Part shown: piece after piece, positions 26,788-36,437 of the stretch
Layout of the letters: each line of letters begins with the position of its first letter
Position numbering within the stretch: position 1 is the stretch's first letter
Assembly (NCBI RefSeq): GCF_024362485.1
Contig: NZ_CP101456.1
Coordinates: 3,100,001-3,164,000, forward strand
DNA length: 64,000 nt
DNA from: Natronobeatus ordinarius
GTDB taxonomy: Archaea > Halobacteriota > Halobacteria > Halobacteriales > Natrialbaceae
Direction of reading: 5' to 3'
The notes under the pieces: generated by a model
The model's database searches: none
Told to the model about the DNA's origin: nothing
Seen by the model: the letters and a program-made list of their open reading frames with translations, nothing else
Translations under genes and position numbers: made by a program

Positions 26788-28257
26788 ATGGGATGGAAGG
26801 AAACCGCCGAACCGGTCCTGACTCGGATGCCCACGGTCGTGCGCCCAGAGGGCCACGTCCCGTTCAAGCGCAAGCTCATGTGGACGGCGGGCATCCTCGT
26901 GTTGTACTTCTTCCTGACGAACGTCGCACCGGTCGGACTCCTCGAGGCCGACGCCCAGGACGACCTCTTCGGGCAGTTCCGGACGATCCTGGCCGGTGAA
27001 CACGGGTCGCTGATGCAGGTCGGCATCGGGCCGATCGTCACCGCCAGCATCGTCTTGCAGCTACTCGGCGGGGCGAACCTGCTCGGGCTCGATACGAACG
27101 ATCCGCGGGACCAGGTGCTCTACCAGGGGCTCCAGAAGCTGCTCGTCATCGTGATGACGGCGCTGACGGCGCTCCCCATGGTGTTCGCCGGCGAGTTCCT
27201 TCCAGCCCAGCCACAGCTCCAGCTCGGTGGTCTCGTCCTCGGTCCCACCGAGGTGAAGGCGCTGGTGTTCTTCCAGATCTTCATCGGCGGCATCCTCATC
27301 CTGTACATGGACGAGGTCGTGAGCAAGTGGGGAATCGGCAGCGGCGTCGGGCTGTTCATCATCGCCAGCGTGAGCCAGATGCTCGTCGCCGGGTTCCTCT
27401 CGCTGAGCCCCGACGGCTTCTTCTACAGCTGGTACATGATCGTCACGGGCCAGACCGAGATCGGCTCGCTGGTCGCCGGTGACGGCCTCTACCAGCTGCT
27501 GGTCGATGAGGGGATGATCATCGCGCTGCTGACGACGCTGCTCATCTTCGGGATCGTCGTCTACGCGGAGTCCGTCCGCGTCGAGATTCCGCTGAGCCAC
27601 TCGCGCGTCAAGGGTGCTCGCGGTCGCTTCCCGGTGAAGCTCATCTACGCGAGCGTCCTGCCGATGATCCTCGTCCGCGCGCTCCAGGCGAACATCCAGT
27701 TCCTGGGGCAGATCCTGAACAGTCAGCTGGGTGAGTCGATGCCCGACTGGCTCGGTGTCTACGGTCCCCAAGGACAGCCGGTCAGCGGCTTCTTCTACTA
27801 CACCGCCCCGATCTACTCGCCGGAGGACTGGATGTGGTGGACGGGGGCCGTCACCCAGGAGGCGTGGATGGTCATGATCCGAGTGAGCGTCGACCTGACG
27901 TTCATGGTGATCGGCGGTGCCATCTTCGCCATCTTCTGGGTCGAGACGACCAACATGGGCCCCGAAGCGACCGCGCGACAGATCCAGAACTCCGGGATGC
28001 AGATCCCCGGCTTCCGACAGAACGTCGGCGTCGTCGAGAAAGTCATGGAGCGGTACATTCCGCAGGTGACCGTCATCGGCGGCGCGCTCGTCGGCCTGCT
28101 TGCCGTCTGGGCGAACATGCTCGGCACGATCGGTGCCGTCGGCGGGACCGGTCTGCTGCTCGCGGTCTCCATCACGTACAAGCTGTACGAGGAGATCGCC
28201 GAAGAGCAGATGATGGAAATGCATCCGATGATGCGCCAGATGTTCGGCCGCGAATAA
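26788..28257 (+). CDS. secY: protein translocase subunit SecY
   Basis: 489 residues with ten transmembrane helices. Forms the protein-conducting channel with SecE. The plug-region GIGPIVTASIVLQLLGG, the cytosolic loop HSRVKGARGRFPVKLIYAS and AIFWVETTNMGPEATARQIQ are conserved landmarks. Last gene of the ribosomal operon. A T-rich stretch (CTTTCTCAGTTCTC near 28270) after the stop may terminate transcription. Confidence 0.99.
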   Translation: MGWKETAEPVLTRMPTVVRPEGHVPFKRKLMWTAGILVLYFFLTNVAPVGLLEADAQDDLFGQFRTILAGEHGSLMQVGIGPIVTASIVLQLLGGANLLGLDTNDPRDQVLYQGLQKLLVIVMTALTALPMVFAGEFLPAQPQLQLGGLVLGPTEVKALVFFQIFIGGILILYMDEVVSKWGIGSGVGLFIIASVSQMLVAGFLSLSPDGFFYSWYMIVTGQTEIGSLVAGDGLYQLLVDEGMIIALLTTLLIFGIVVYAESVRVEIPLSHSRVKGARGRFPVKLIYASVLPMILVRALQANIQFLGQILNSQLGESMPDWLGVYGPQGQPVSGFFYYTAPIYSPEDWMWWTGAVTQEAWMVMIRVSVDLTFMVIGGAIFAIFWVETTNMGPEATARQIQNSGMQIPGFRQNVGVVEKVMERYIPQVTVIGGALVGLLAVWANMLGTIGAVGGTGLLLAVSITYKLYEEIAEEQMMEMHPMMRQMFGRE

Positions 28258-28365
28258 ACGCCGCTCTCACTTTCTCAGTTCTCGAGACCACTCGAGCGTC
28301 CGCGTTCTCTGAGGACGAGTTCGTCTGCAAGACCGAGCAGCGATGAAACGACTGGGGGTATCGCC

Positions 28366-29616
28366 TCAGCTCGAGGGTCGGTCTGATTCGGTAGCCTGTG
28401 CTGCTGGTGTTACCAGCCCGAGAACCACGATCAGGCCGACCAGTACGGCGAGACCCAGGAACGCCTCGTCGAAGAAGCCCCGATCGGCGGCGGCGCCGAA
28501 GAGCGCAGGACTGACCGCCCCGATCGTGAACGAGACCGTTCGGAGGAGCCCGAAGCCGGTCCCCTGGATCTCTTCGGGGAGCGAAAGGATGAGGTGTAAC
28601 TGCGTGATCGTCGCGAACCCGAGCATCGTACTCAGGACGACCGTGATAGCGACGAGGGGCCAGAATCCCTCGAGGACGGGCAACACCACGAGACCGATCC
28701 CGGAGATACCCATCACGACCAGCAGCGACCGTTTGATGCCGATTCGGTCGTAGGCGGCACCCGAGAGGGGCTGGACGACGACCCCAAGACCGAAGAACAG
28801 CCCGAACAGGACGGCGGCGAGCGTCCCCGAGAGACCCTTTTCGTCGATCAGGTACGTCGGGTAGAAGCCGGTGAACGCCTGCCAGACCGTGACGCCGAGC
28901 AAGAGCAACGCCGTCCCGTAGCGGACCGGCGGGCGGTTGATTCCCGAGAGGACGGTGCGCGCGGACTCGAGCGAGGAAGTCTCCGCTGGTGGAGACGGGG
29001 TCGCGCGTCCGGAGGGGACGACTGCCCAGAGGGCGATCGCGGCAAGGGCGAACAGCGGGATCGCGAAGCCGAAGCCGTACTGCCAGGCGAAGGCGACGGC
29101 GATGAAGCCGGCGACTGGCGGGAGGAGCGACTGGCCGGCGTCGGCGGCTGCTGACGTGACGCCGTTTGCGGCACCGAGCTGGTCGGGGTAGAGATCGGCG
29201 AGGATGGTGTAGCGGGCGACGGCGTACAGTGCGACGCCGAAACCGAACAGCGCCGTCACGAGAAAGAGGACCGGCGTCGATCGCGCGGTTACGATCAGGA
29301 CCAGGGTGCCCACGGAGATGGCCGAACTGAGGATGAGAATCGCCTTCTCCCCGAATCGATCCGCGAGCACCCCGCCAGGGAACTGTCCGAGCCCGTAGGC
29401 GATGAACAGGACGGTCAAAAGGAAGCCCGCCGTCGTAAGATCGAGTCCGTAGGCGTCCCGGAGGTACGGCAGCATCACGGGATAGATCATCCTGACGCCG
29501 AGTGAGAGGAGCCACCCGGCGGCGATTACGAGCAGAATCGGTCCGCGACCATCGCTCCAGAGACGCCGTGCTTCACGGCTGAGAACCGAGAGATAGCGCA
29601 CGTGTATCGTCGTCAC
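28366..29616 (-). CDS. major facilitator superfamily transporter
   Basis: 416 residues, twelve predicted helices, with the MFS motif-A-like loop GVLADRFGEKAILI between helices 2 and 3 and its echo YDRIGIKRSLLV in the second half. Substrate unknown. The frame opens with GTG (29616) and contains no early ATG, so the exact start is uncertain. Convergent with secY. Confidence 0.82.
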   Translation of the reverse strand: MTTIHVRYLSVLSREARRLWSDGRGPILLVIAAGWLLSLGVRMIYPVMLPYLRDAYGLDLTTAGFLLTVLFIAYGLGQFPGGVLADRFGEKAILILSSAISVGTLVLIVTARSTPVLFLVTALFGFGVALYAVARYTILADLYPDQLGAANGVTSAAADAGQSLLPPVAGFIAVAFAWQYGFGFAIPLFALAAIALWAVVPSGRATPSPPAETSSLESARTVLSGINRPPVRYGTALLLLGVTVWQAFTGFYPTYLIDEKGLSGTLAAVLFGLFFGLGVVVQPLSGAAYDRIGIKRSLLVVMGISGIGLVVLPVLEGFWPLVAITVVLSTMLGFATITQLHLILSLPEEIQGTGFGLLRTVSFTIGAVSPALFGAAADRGFFDEAFLGLAVLVGLIVVLGLVTPAAQATESDRPSS

Positions 29617-29784
29617 CTGTCAGCGATTTAGTGGTGCAGTGTATCAGCGTTCCGGACCCGGGGCGAATGTGGCTTTCGAGCGATTTGGACGGTCGGTTCG
29701 GCTCGTCAGAGACGTGGCTTCGGTCGGCCCGAGAGGTCGAACCCGGCACCAGCCTCGACTCTCGAGAGGAGAGATCGTCGACGA

Positions 29785-30822
29785 TCAATACTCGTTCGCG
29801 AGTCGGTCGCCGGTCTCGAGGCCGTTTCTGAGTGCGGCGTGGACGCGGCCCTCGCCGGGGATCCAGTCGCCGACGGCGTAGAGACCGTGCGTTTCGGCCT
29901 CGACGAGCGGGCCGCGATCGACAGCCGCCTCGGGGAGCGCGTAGCGCCAGCCCTGGTGGTCGGTCCAGTCGGGCGCTGTCAGGCGTTCGTCGTCGAGAAT
30001 CGACGTGGTCAGTTCGGCGAGTTCGGCGACGTTCGCTGGCGCCGGTACGTCGTACCGCTCGGTCGACCACTCGTGGTTCGCCTGGACGACGAGGACCGAC
30101 TCGCCGTCCGGAACGTGTCCGGGTTTGCACTCCTCGCGGGCGATCCAGCCGACCTCGTGGGCTTTGTCGTCGTTCACGAGCGCGTAGTAGGGCACCTCGA
30201 GTTCGAACTCGTATCCGAGGACGGCTGTCCAGACCGTCCGGTACGGGACAGCCCTCGCGGCAGCCGCGAGTTCGTCCCGGACGGCGGCGTCCCAGTCGGC
30301 CGTCTCGAGGAGCGTGGCGGTCTGTGGGGCGGGCGGGTTCAACACGAGGACGTCGAACGGCCCCCAGGCGGTCCCGTCGGCGTCAGTGAGCCGCCAGCCG
30401 TCGTCGAGGCGTTCGATCCGTTCGACGCGCGTTCCGCGGTGGACCGTTGCGTCCGTCGGCTCGAGCAACCGTTTGGCGAGCTGGGTGAGTCCCGATCGAA
30501 AGGTCCACTTGTGCTCGTTTTTGGTTCGTCCTTCGGAGACGGTGCCGTCCCGGTCGAACGTCCAGATCGGCTCGATCACGTCGACGAGTCCGTCGGTGTC
30601 GAGGTCGTTCGTGAGTACGTCAGTGACGCGGTCGTCGGCCGATGTGACGTAGTTCGCTCCGTAGTCGTACGTCACGTCGCCGCGGCGACGGGTCGCTGCG
30701 CGGCCACAGACGCCGCGAGACTTCTCGAGGATCGTCACCGCTGCGTCCGAACCGTGCTGATCGAGGGCGAACGTGAGCGCACTCGCGCTCACACCCGCAC
30801 CGACGACGCCGACCTGAATCAT
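29785..30822 (-). CDS. FAD-dependent amine-oxidase-like (renalase-type) oxidoreductase
   Basis: 345 residues. The dinucleotide-binding motif VGVVGAGVSASALTFAL is at the N-terminus, followed by EKSRGVCGRAATRR and DYGANYVTSADD. C-terminal LYAVGDWIPGEGRVHAAL is the second FAD-contacting motif. These features match NAD(P)/FAD-dependent oxidoreductases of the renalase group. Substrate unknown. Divergent from the Bat-type regulator. Confidence 0.83.
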   Translation of the reverse strand: MIQVGVVGAGVSASALTFALDQHGSDAAVTILEKSRGVCGRAATRRRGDVTYDYGANYVTSADDRVTDVLTNDLDTDGLVDVIEPIWTFDRDGTVSEGRTKNEHKWTFRSGLTQLAKRLLEPTDATVHRGTRVERIERLDDGWRLTDADGTAWGPFDVLVLNPPAPQTATLLETADWDAAVRDELAAAARAVPYRTVWTAVLGYEFELEVPYYALVNDDKAHEVGWIAREECKPGHVPDGESVLVVQANHEWSTERYDVPAPANVAELAELTTSILDDERLTAPDWTDHQGWRYALPEAAVDRGPLVEAETHGLYAVGDWIPGEGRVHAALRNGLETGDRLANEY

Positions 30823-31018
30823 CGATTCGGGTACGGCCCTCGTGCGGATATGCGCTGCGCCCGATCCGGATCGACTGTTTGTGTCGGTGACGTTCGGCCG
30901 GCGTGGTTTCTCACGCTGAAGAGATGATCTTCCAGCGTGGACGTTCAGGGCAGAATGGTGGCGGGAAACCCTGTCGCTATCACAATCCGTCTATACGAGT
31001 TTGTGGTGGTTTCCAATA

Positions 31019-31678
31019 ATGACGACCGTCGTCGAACTCGAGATACCGGCTGCACAGTTCGGTCTCTCAGAGACCTTCGAACGGGTGCCGACGTTCGAGT
31101 TTCGAATCGGCGGGATGATCGGCGACGCGCCGCCGCTGGTCTGGGTGTCGGGTGCCGATCGGGCGGCTGTCGAGTCGGCGCTCGAGGACGATGCGAGCGT
31201 CGAGGTGATCGCACGGCTGACCGATGCCGGTGGCGGCCGCTGGCTCTACCGGCTGGCGTTCGGACAGACGGTGAAGCTCTTCCAGCAGCTCGTCTCGGAG
31301 AACGCCGGCGCGATCCTCGAGGCGTCCGGACGCGACGGGACGTGGTCGCTCACGCTGCTGTTTCACGATCGCGAGGCGCTGTCTGTAGCCCACGGACTGT
31401 TCGAGCGATACGAGTTCGGCGCGACGGTGACGCGGGTAGCGACGATGGACGGCGCCTGTGGCGAGGGGTCGCCGCTGACGAAGACCCAGTACGAGACGGT
31501 GGTCACGGCGTACGAACTCGGTTACTTCGACGTCCCGCGGAAAGTGACGCTGAAAGAACTCGCCGCGGAACTCGACGTCTCCCATCAGGCGCTCTCGGAA
31601 CGACTTCGGCGAAGCCACGCCGCGCTCGTGAACGCGGAACTCTCGAGCCGAATGGCACCGACGGAGATCGATCCGTAG
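31019..31678 (+). CDS. Bat-type HTH_10 transcriptional regulator
   Basis: 219 residues. The N-terminal ligand-binding-like domain (about 1-150) is of the kind found in bacterioopsin-activator relatives. The C-terminal HTH_10 domain has TKTQYETVVTAYELGYFDVP and ELAAELDVSHQALSERLRRS. A TATA element (CTATACG near 30990) about 28 nt upstream supports a leaderless start at 31019. Target genes are unknown; the divergent oxidoreductase is a candidate. Confidence 0.88.
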   Translation: MTTVVELEIPAAQFGLSETFERVPTFEFRIGGMIGDAPPLVWVSGADRAAVESALEDDASVEVIARLTDAGGGRWLYRLAFGQTVKLFQQLVSENAGAILEASGRDGTWSLTLLFHDREALSVAHGLFERYEFGATVTRVATMDGACGEGSPLTKTQYETVVTAYELGYFDVPRKVTLKELAAELDVSHQALSERLRRSHAALVNAELSSRMAPTEIDP

Positions 31679-32089
31679 CCTCGGATCGACAGTCGTGAAT
31701 TATTCACTCCGCAACTAGGGCAACAAACACTCTTGTCCAACTATCACGGGACAATACTTCAGGAAAACACATCATCCGGTCTACAGAGTCGAATTATCCT
31801 CAAAAGGTAGCTTTAATACTGGACACGCATACAGTATGACTGTCGTCTGCGAGACGACGACGCGACGTACCGCCAACTGACCGATCCCTGTGAGTGCCGG
31901 TGGCAAACGATTCTCACGAATCGTCAGTCAAGGGAGATGTAACTGTCTCCCGAACTCACTCATGCTCGATCACCGTTCGCGACCACTCGTGGCTGTGTGG
32001 TCGCCACTGCCAGACCTCGCCGGTCGTCTCCCACCGACCGCTTGCGTCCCTCGGACGGTTTTATCACAGTTCCAGGCCAACGGCGAGTC
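31679..32089. other. intergenic, 411 nt, no convincing gene
   Basis: AT-richer than the surroundings. Contains a TATA-like TTTAATA (31812) and a 14-codon ORF (31836-31880). Near the right end, TTTATCAC at about 32060 is the likely TATA box of the next gene. I see no stable RNA. Confidence 0.5.
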
Positions 32090-33013
32090 ATGTCGTTAGT
32101 GTTGCCGAGTGAACTCGTCGTCGACCGATTCTTGCCGACGGTCAGAGCGATGCTCGCCACACGGCTGGCCGACCGAGAACTGACCCAACAGGAGATCGCG
32201 ACCCACCTCGGGGTCACACAGGCAGCAGTCAGCAAGTACGTCGGTGGCGAGGCGACGGGCGACGACCGATTTCGAGCCGATCCGGATACCGTCGCGACCG
32301 TCGAACTGATCGCCGACGGACTCGCGGACGGTTCGATGGACGGCTACGACGCACTCGCGGAACTGCTCTCGTTGATCAGACGGCTCGAGGATCGTGGCCC
32401 GATCTGTGAACTCCACGAAGCCGAGATGCCAGCACTCGAGGGGCTCGGCTGTGATCTGTGCGTCCGAGGGATCGACACCGACGTGCAGGCCGAACGTGAC
32501 GTCCTCGCAGACGTTCGGAAAGCCGCGCGCACGCTCGCGGCGACGGCCGATTTCGACGCGTACGTCCCGAACGTCGGAACCAACGTCGGCACGGCACTGC
32601 CAGACGCGGCGGACGTCACCGACGTCGCAGCGATCCCCGGGCGGATCTACGTGGTGGGCGGTCGCGTCGAGGTCCCGGCCAATCCCGAGTTCGGCGCCTC
32701 GAGGAACGTCTCGACCGCCGTGCTCGCCGCCTCGACGGTCGACCCCACCGTTCGCGGTGCCGTGAACGTCGCCACCGACGACAGTCTCCTCGAGGCCGCC
32801 CGACAACTCGGTTGCGAGCCACTCGAGTTCGACCCCGACTACGAGGATCGTGCCGCGCACCTCTGTGAGCGATTCGACGACGAGGGTCGCGTTCCACGGG
32901 TCATCTACCACCGTGGCGCGTTCGGTATCGAACCGATCACGTACGTCTTCGGAACGACGGCGCTCGAGGCGGTCGACTTCGTTCGGGCGCTCGTTCGAAC
33001 CGCGTCGACGTGA
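32090..33013 (+). CDS. thiR: ThiR-like regulator: HTH fused to a ThiN domain
   Basis: 307 residues. The N-terminal helix-turn-helix is LTQQEIATHLGVTQAAVSKYVGG (about 37-59). The C-terminal thiamine-phosphate-synthase-like ThiN domain (about 130-305) has NPEFGASRNVSTAVLAA and VIYHRGAFGIEP. In archaea this architecture is the thiamine-responsive regulator ThiR; some relatives act as synthase. The presence of the SRN and YHRGAFG motifs means enzymatic activity cannot be excluded. TTTATC about 27 nt before ATG 32090 indicates a leaderless mRNA. Confidence 0.85.
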   Translation: MSLVLPSELVVDRFLPTVRAMLATRLADRELTQQEIATHLGVTQAAVSKYVGGEATGDDRFRADPDTVATVELIADGLADGSMDGYDALAELLSLIRRLEDRGPICELHEAEMPALEGLGCDLCVRGIDTDVQAERDVLADVRKAARTLAATADFDAYVPNVGTNVGTALPDAADVTDVAAIPGRIYVVGGRVEVPANPEFGASRNVSTAVLAASTVDPTVRGAVNVATDDSLLEAARQLGCEPLEFDPDYEDRAAHLCERFDDEGRVPRVIYHRGAFGIEPITYVFGTTALEAVDFVRALVRTAST

Positions 33014-33164
33014 CCGTGATTTTCGAACGGAACGCGTTCCTCGAACGGGTGAGTATGCACCCCGAACGGAACGAAACGAACGGTTTACTGATGAAACCGA
33101 TGGCCGCTCGGCGGGTCGACAGGCGACCCGTAGAAAGAAAGGAGTCGACCCAGCGAACGGACGC

Positions 33165-33662
33165 ATGATCGAATCCGACGACATCGCTCCCGACGTCCCG
33201 CGCGTTCGACAGACGCTTGTGCTTCCAGCATCGACGCTGGCCTCGCTGCGGGGGTGGGCGATCGACGGGACTGGACTCGCTACGCTGGCCCGGGTTCGAG
33301 ATCCAGACGGACGCATCGCACTCGTCCGAAACGACTGGACCGACGGCTGGTTCCTCCCCGGCGGCGCGGTCGAACCGGGTGAAACGCCGGCTGGGGCCGC
33401 TAGACGGGAGGTGCGTGAAGAAACGGGTCTCGAGGCAACCCTCGAGGGGCCGCTCGTCGCGCTCGAGCAGACCTACGTCTCCGAAACCGACGGCGACCCA
33501 CAGTTCTCGGCACTGCAGGCCGTCTATTCGGCGACCGCTGACGGTGAGATTCCCGACGCGTCACAGCTGGGTGTGGCCGAGGGGGAGATTCAGGCGGCGC
33601 GGTGGTTCGAGACGATTCCCGGAAACCTCCACGATGGCGACCTGCTCCGGCCGTATCTCTGA
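33165..33662 (+). CDS. Nudix hydrolase
   Basis: 165 residues. The Nudix box GGAVEPGETPAGAARREVRE continuing ETG supplies the metal-binding REVREETG. A preceding LPGGAVEPG loop and C-terminal AARWFETIP are typical. Hydrolyses a nucleoside-diphosphate-linked substrate, which cannot be specified. ATG 33165 gives a family-length protein. Confidence 0.92.
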   Translation: MIESDDIAPDVPRVRQTLVLPASTLASLRGWAIDGTGLATLARVRDPDGRIALVRNDWTDGWFLPGGAVEPGETPAGAARREVREETGLEATLEGPLVALEQTYVSETDGDPQFSALQAVYSATADGEIPDASQLGVAEGEIQAARWFETIPGNLHDGDLLRPYL

Positions 33663-33950
33663 TCGACTCGCCTCCCTGTCCGGTTTCTTACCCCGCGATC
33701 GTGTGAGCTCACCTCCTCGAATTGATATCGCAATATACCATTTATTCTCAGCTGTGGTGCGACCGTCGGTTACGCTCGATAGAACGGCGACCTCGCTCGT
33801 GAACGGCGGCCCTGCCGTTGTACCCACGTTTCGCCCCGTCGGGGACCAGCTGAGAACCAACCCTGCGATTCGAGCGACGGAGCAGTGGCTCTCACGGCAA
33901 GGTTCGTCCGAGCACACGGTGAAAACCGTCGTTACACCGAACGACTCGAG

Positions 33951-34622
33951 TCAGTAGATGAGTTCGTCGTCGTTCTCGACCATATATAGCGTCCGGGCAG
34001 CGATGTTGACCGCGTGATCGCCGACGCGCTCTAGGTCACGGATCGTGAGCAACAGCCGGGAGACGTCCTGGAGGAGGATCTCGACTTCGGCGGGGGACTC
34101 GAGTTCGCGTTCGATGAGGTCGCGGACGACGATCTCGCTCGCGCGCTCGGCGAAGTGGTCGAGGTCGTCGTCACGCACGGCGAGTTCCCGGCAGGCGTCG
34201 ACGTCGCCGGTGTCGTAGGCCTGCATCGCGTCGTCGACCATCTCGAGGGTGAGTTCACCCATCGCCTGGACGTCGACGTCCGGGAAGAGGTCGCGTTCGG
34301 ACGCTTTCGTATAGTCGCCGAGGTTCACCGCGAGGTCGCCGATCCGCTCTAAGTCAGTGATGATCTTGAACGAGGAGGCGATAAAGCGCAGGTCGCTCGC
34401 GACCGGCTGCTGGAGCGCCAGCAGCCCGATACACTGTTGCTCTAAGTCGAGGTACATCCGGTTGACCTCGCCGTCGCCTTCGATCACCTCCTGGGCGAGC
34501 TCCTCGTCCTTGCGGTCGAGGGCGTCGAGCCCCATCCGAAGCCGCTCCATCACGACCTCGCTCATGTAACAGACGTCCTCGCGGAGCTCCGTGAGTTGTT
34601 CCTGGTACGATTTCCTGGCCAT
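33951..34622 (-). CDS. phoU: phosphate signalling protein PhoU
   Basis: 223 residues, the usual PhoU length. Two three-helix repeats each carry the metal-binding signature (DLERIGDLAVNLGDY near 95; DLERVGDHAVNIAART near 200). Regulates the Pst transporter and prevents excess phosphate uptake. Lies downstream of pstB on the same strand but 680 nt away, so it probably has its own promoter. The ATG at 34622 starts MARKSYQEQL; a longer frame upstream has no support. Confidence 0.96.
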   Translation of the reverse strand: MARKSYQEQLTELREDVCYMSEVVMERLRMGLDALDRKDEELAQEVIEGDGEVNRMYLDLEQQCIGLLALQQPVASDLRFIASSFKIITDLERIGDLAVNLGDYTKASERDLFPDVDVQAMGELTLEMVDDAMQAYDTGDVDACRELAVRDDDLDHFAERASEIVVRDLIERELESPAEVEILLQDVSRLLLTIRDLERVGDHAVNIAARTLYMVENDDELIY

Positions 34623-35302
34623 GAATGTGACACACTCCCCGGTGGTGATGTATGTTGCGCTCACCTCATTCACTGAAAACCACAGGTTCGGTCGTTCATC
34701 GTCGTTCCCGTGAGACAACCGTCCACTCGTGCGCGGTTCGCCGGGGAGTGGTCGACCGTCGATCCCGAACCGGCTCGGTAGTACGCACGCGCGGGCGAAC
34801 CGGTTCGGTGACACGTCGTCCGACTCGCGGTCGCTTCGGTACGGGCCCGATCGGCGTCGAACTGGTGGTCTGCGTCCACAGACACCAGCGGAGTGTGCGG
34901 AGTTCGGGCTCGCGTCGAGGGCCACTCGTTCGTCCTCGGTCAGCCGACAGCGGCGACTAGCCACCCGATAAACCACATACCGTGATATAGAATTTCGTGA
35001 ACGACGGTTCTCGGCCAGAACTCGAAGATCGCCGAGCGGACGTCTGAACGGATATAGTAACAACTGAAACGGGAGACACACTGCTCGCAGCGAAACAGCT
35101 CCCGCATCGAACGCGTCGGTACTCACCTCGAGCGCGTCGGAGCACGCCGTCGCGGCTTCCGCCCGGTTTTACAGACGAAGTTCGAGGCGGACTCGAGAAC
35201 CGACGATCGAACCCGCAGGTACTCTCACAGCACTGATGGAAACAGGTACCAGACGTCGAACCGACGACCGATTGCTAGTGGTGGCCGGTTGGCCGAACCC
35301 GG
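34623..35302. other. intergenic, 680 nt between pstB and phoU, no gene found
   Basis: Several short frames exist on both strands but none has a convincing start or composition. At 35052-35066 GATATAGTAACAACT followed by GAAACGGG faintly resembles the end of the palindromic repeat at 5251. It could hold the phoU promoter or a non-coding RNA. Confidence 0.45.
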
Positions 35303-36160
35303 TTAGCCGAACTTGCCGGTGATGTAGTCCTCGACGCGCTGACTCTCGGGGTTCTCGAAGATCTTCGCGGTATCGTCGAACTCCGCGAGGTAGCCGCCGG
35401 TGAGGAAGACGGCGGTCTTATCGGAGATGCGGGCGGCCTGTTGCATGTTGTGGGTGACGATGACGACCGTGTACTCCTCGGCGAGCTCTTCGACCAGATC
35501 CTCGATCTGGGAGGTCGCGACGGGGTCGAGCGCGGAGGCAGGCTCGTCCATGAGGATGACCTCGGGGTCGGTCGCGATCGCACGGGCGATACACAGCCGC
35601 TGTTGCTGGCCGCCGGAGAGTTCGAGTCCCGACTCGTCGAGTCGGTCTTCGACCTCGTCCAGCAAGGCGGCGCGCTCGAGTGCCGTTAGCACCTTCTCTT
35701 CGACGTCGTCGTCTTTCCCCTGGACGCGCAGGCCGTAGGCGACGTTGTCGAAGATGCTCTTGGGGAAGGGGTTGGGCTTCTGGAAGACCATGCCGATCTT
35801 TCGGCGGAGGGCGACGGGATCGACGTCGTCGTCGTAGATGTTCTTCCCGTGGAAGTAGAGGTCACCCTCGACGCGGGCGACGTCGATGAGGTCGTTCATC
35901 CGGTTGATCGACCGGAGGAAGGTCGACTTACCACAGCCCGACGGGCCGATGAGCGCCGTCACCTGCGTTTCGGGGATATCCATGTCGATCCCCTGAAGCG
36001 CCTGGTCGTCGCCGTAAAACACCTTGAGGTCGCGCGACTCGATGACCGCCTCGTCGACGCGAGGGGAGCCAGCGGTGTAGTCTCTGTCGGTCGTCTCCTC
36101 ACCGATCGAACCCGACTGGGCCCGCGGAACGGTCTCGGATCCACCTCCATCAGCGGTCAT
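35303..36160 (-). CDS. pstB: phosphate ABC transporter ATP-binding protein PstB
   Basis: 285 residues. Walker [10 protein letters not shown] (about 73-81), the PstB-typical Q-loop [18 protein letters not shown], signature [14 protein letters not shown] and Walker [14 protein letters not shown] are all intact. An N-terminal extension of about 38 polar residues precedes the ABC core. ATG 36160 overlaps the stop of a 33-codon leader ORF. Confidence 0.98.
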   Translation of the reverse strand: MTADGGGSETVPRAQSGSIGEETTDRDYTAGSPRVDEAVIESRDLKVFYGDDQALQGIDMDIPETQVTALIGPSGCGKSTFLRSINRMNDLIDVARVEGDLYFHGKNIYDDDVDPVALRRKIGMVFQKPNPFPKSIFDNVAYGLRVQGKDDDVEEKVLTALERAALLDEVEDRLDESGLELSGGQQQRLCIARAIATDPEVILMDEPASALDPVATSQIEDLVEELAEEYTVVIVTHNMQQAARISDKTAVFLTGGYLAEFDDTAKIFENPESQRVEDYITGKFG

Positions 36161-36258
36161 GCAGTTACTGGAGACAGGGCGCTACGGAAGTTACCTGTTG
36201 CGAAACGGTACCGCCACGAGGACGCGTCACGTCGCCCGTCGAACGTCTCGTCTGCCAT
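36157..36258 (-). CDS. 33-codon leader ORF coupled to pstB
   Basis: Reads [10 protein letters not shown], then [12 protein letters not shown], and ends LSPVTA. Its TGA (36159-36157) overlaps the pstB ATG as ATGA. A TATA element (TATTTAC, centred near 36287 on the minus strand) lies 29 nt before its ATG, so the mRNA would be leaderless and begin with this ORF. pstB could then be reached by translational coupling. Whether the peptide itself has a role is unknown. Confidence 0.55.
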   Translation of the reverse strand: MADETFDGRRDASSWRYRFATGNFRSALSPVTA

Positions 36259-36282
36259 CGAGTGAACGAACCGGGCTCTCGA

Positions 36283-36316
36283 GTAAATAGGCTACTATGA
36301 CATCTATATACTGCTA
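36283..36316 (-). promoter_or_regulatory. pstB promoter with candidate phosphate-response motif
   Basis: On the plus strand TAAATA-2-CTACTATG-3-TCTATATA-6-TAT (spacers approximate). The TAAATA is the TATA box of the leader ORF/pstB mRNA, and the remainder lies just upstream of it. Nearly the same string occurs at 39327-39363 before pstS, which suggests a shared activator site (a P-box-like element). Confidence 0.6.
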
Positions 36317-36437
36317 TTGAGTATTCGGTGGGTCTCACTCTTCGGCAGGTCTCACTCGAGTGGCGTACTGGTGGCTGCGAAGACCGGCCGTTCGTCCGGT
36401 AAGACCTGAACGAGGGTGTGAAAATTCGTGGCGGCGA

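Noticed and set aside
31836-31880. 14-codon ORF after a TATA-like TTTAATA
   Set aside because: Too short to judge, the TATA spacing is again too small, and there is no coupling to a downstream gene.
33717-33950. Possible gene or RNA after the TATA-like CATTTATT near 33738
   Set aside because: No ATG or GTG at the expected distance starts a sensible frame. The open frame reaching 33957 is a mirror of the phoU end plus intergenic sequence.
34652-34960. Short ORFs in the 680-nt gap between phoU and pstB
   Set aside because: Both strands show Arg/Ser/Thr-rich frames typical of random GC-rich sequence, with no promoter-to-start relation.
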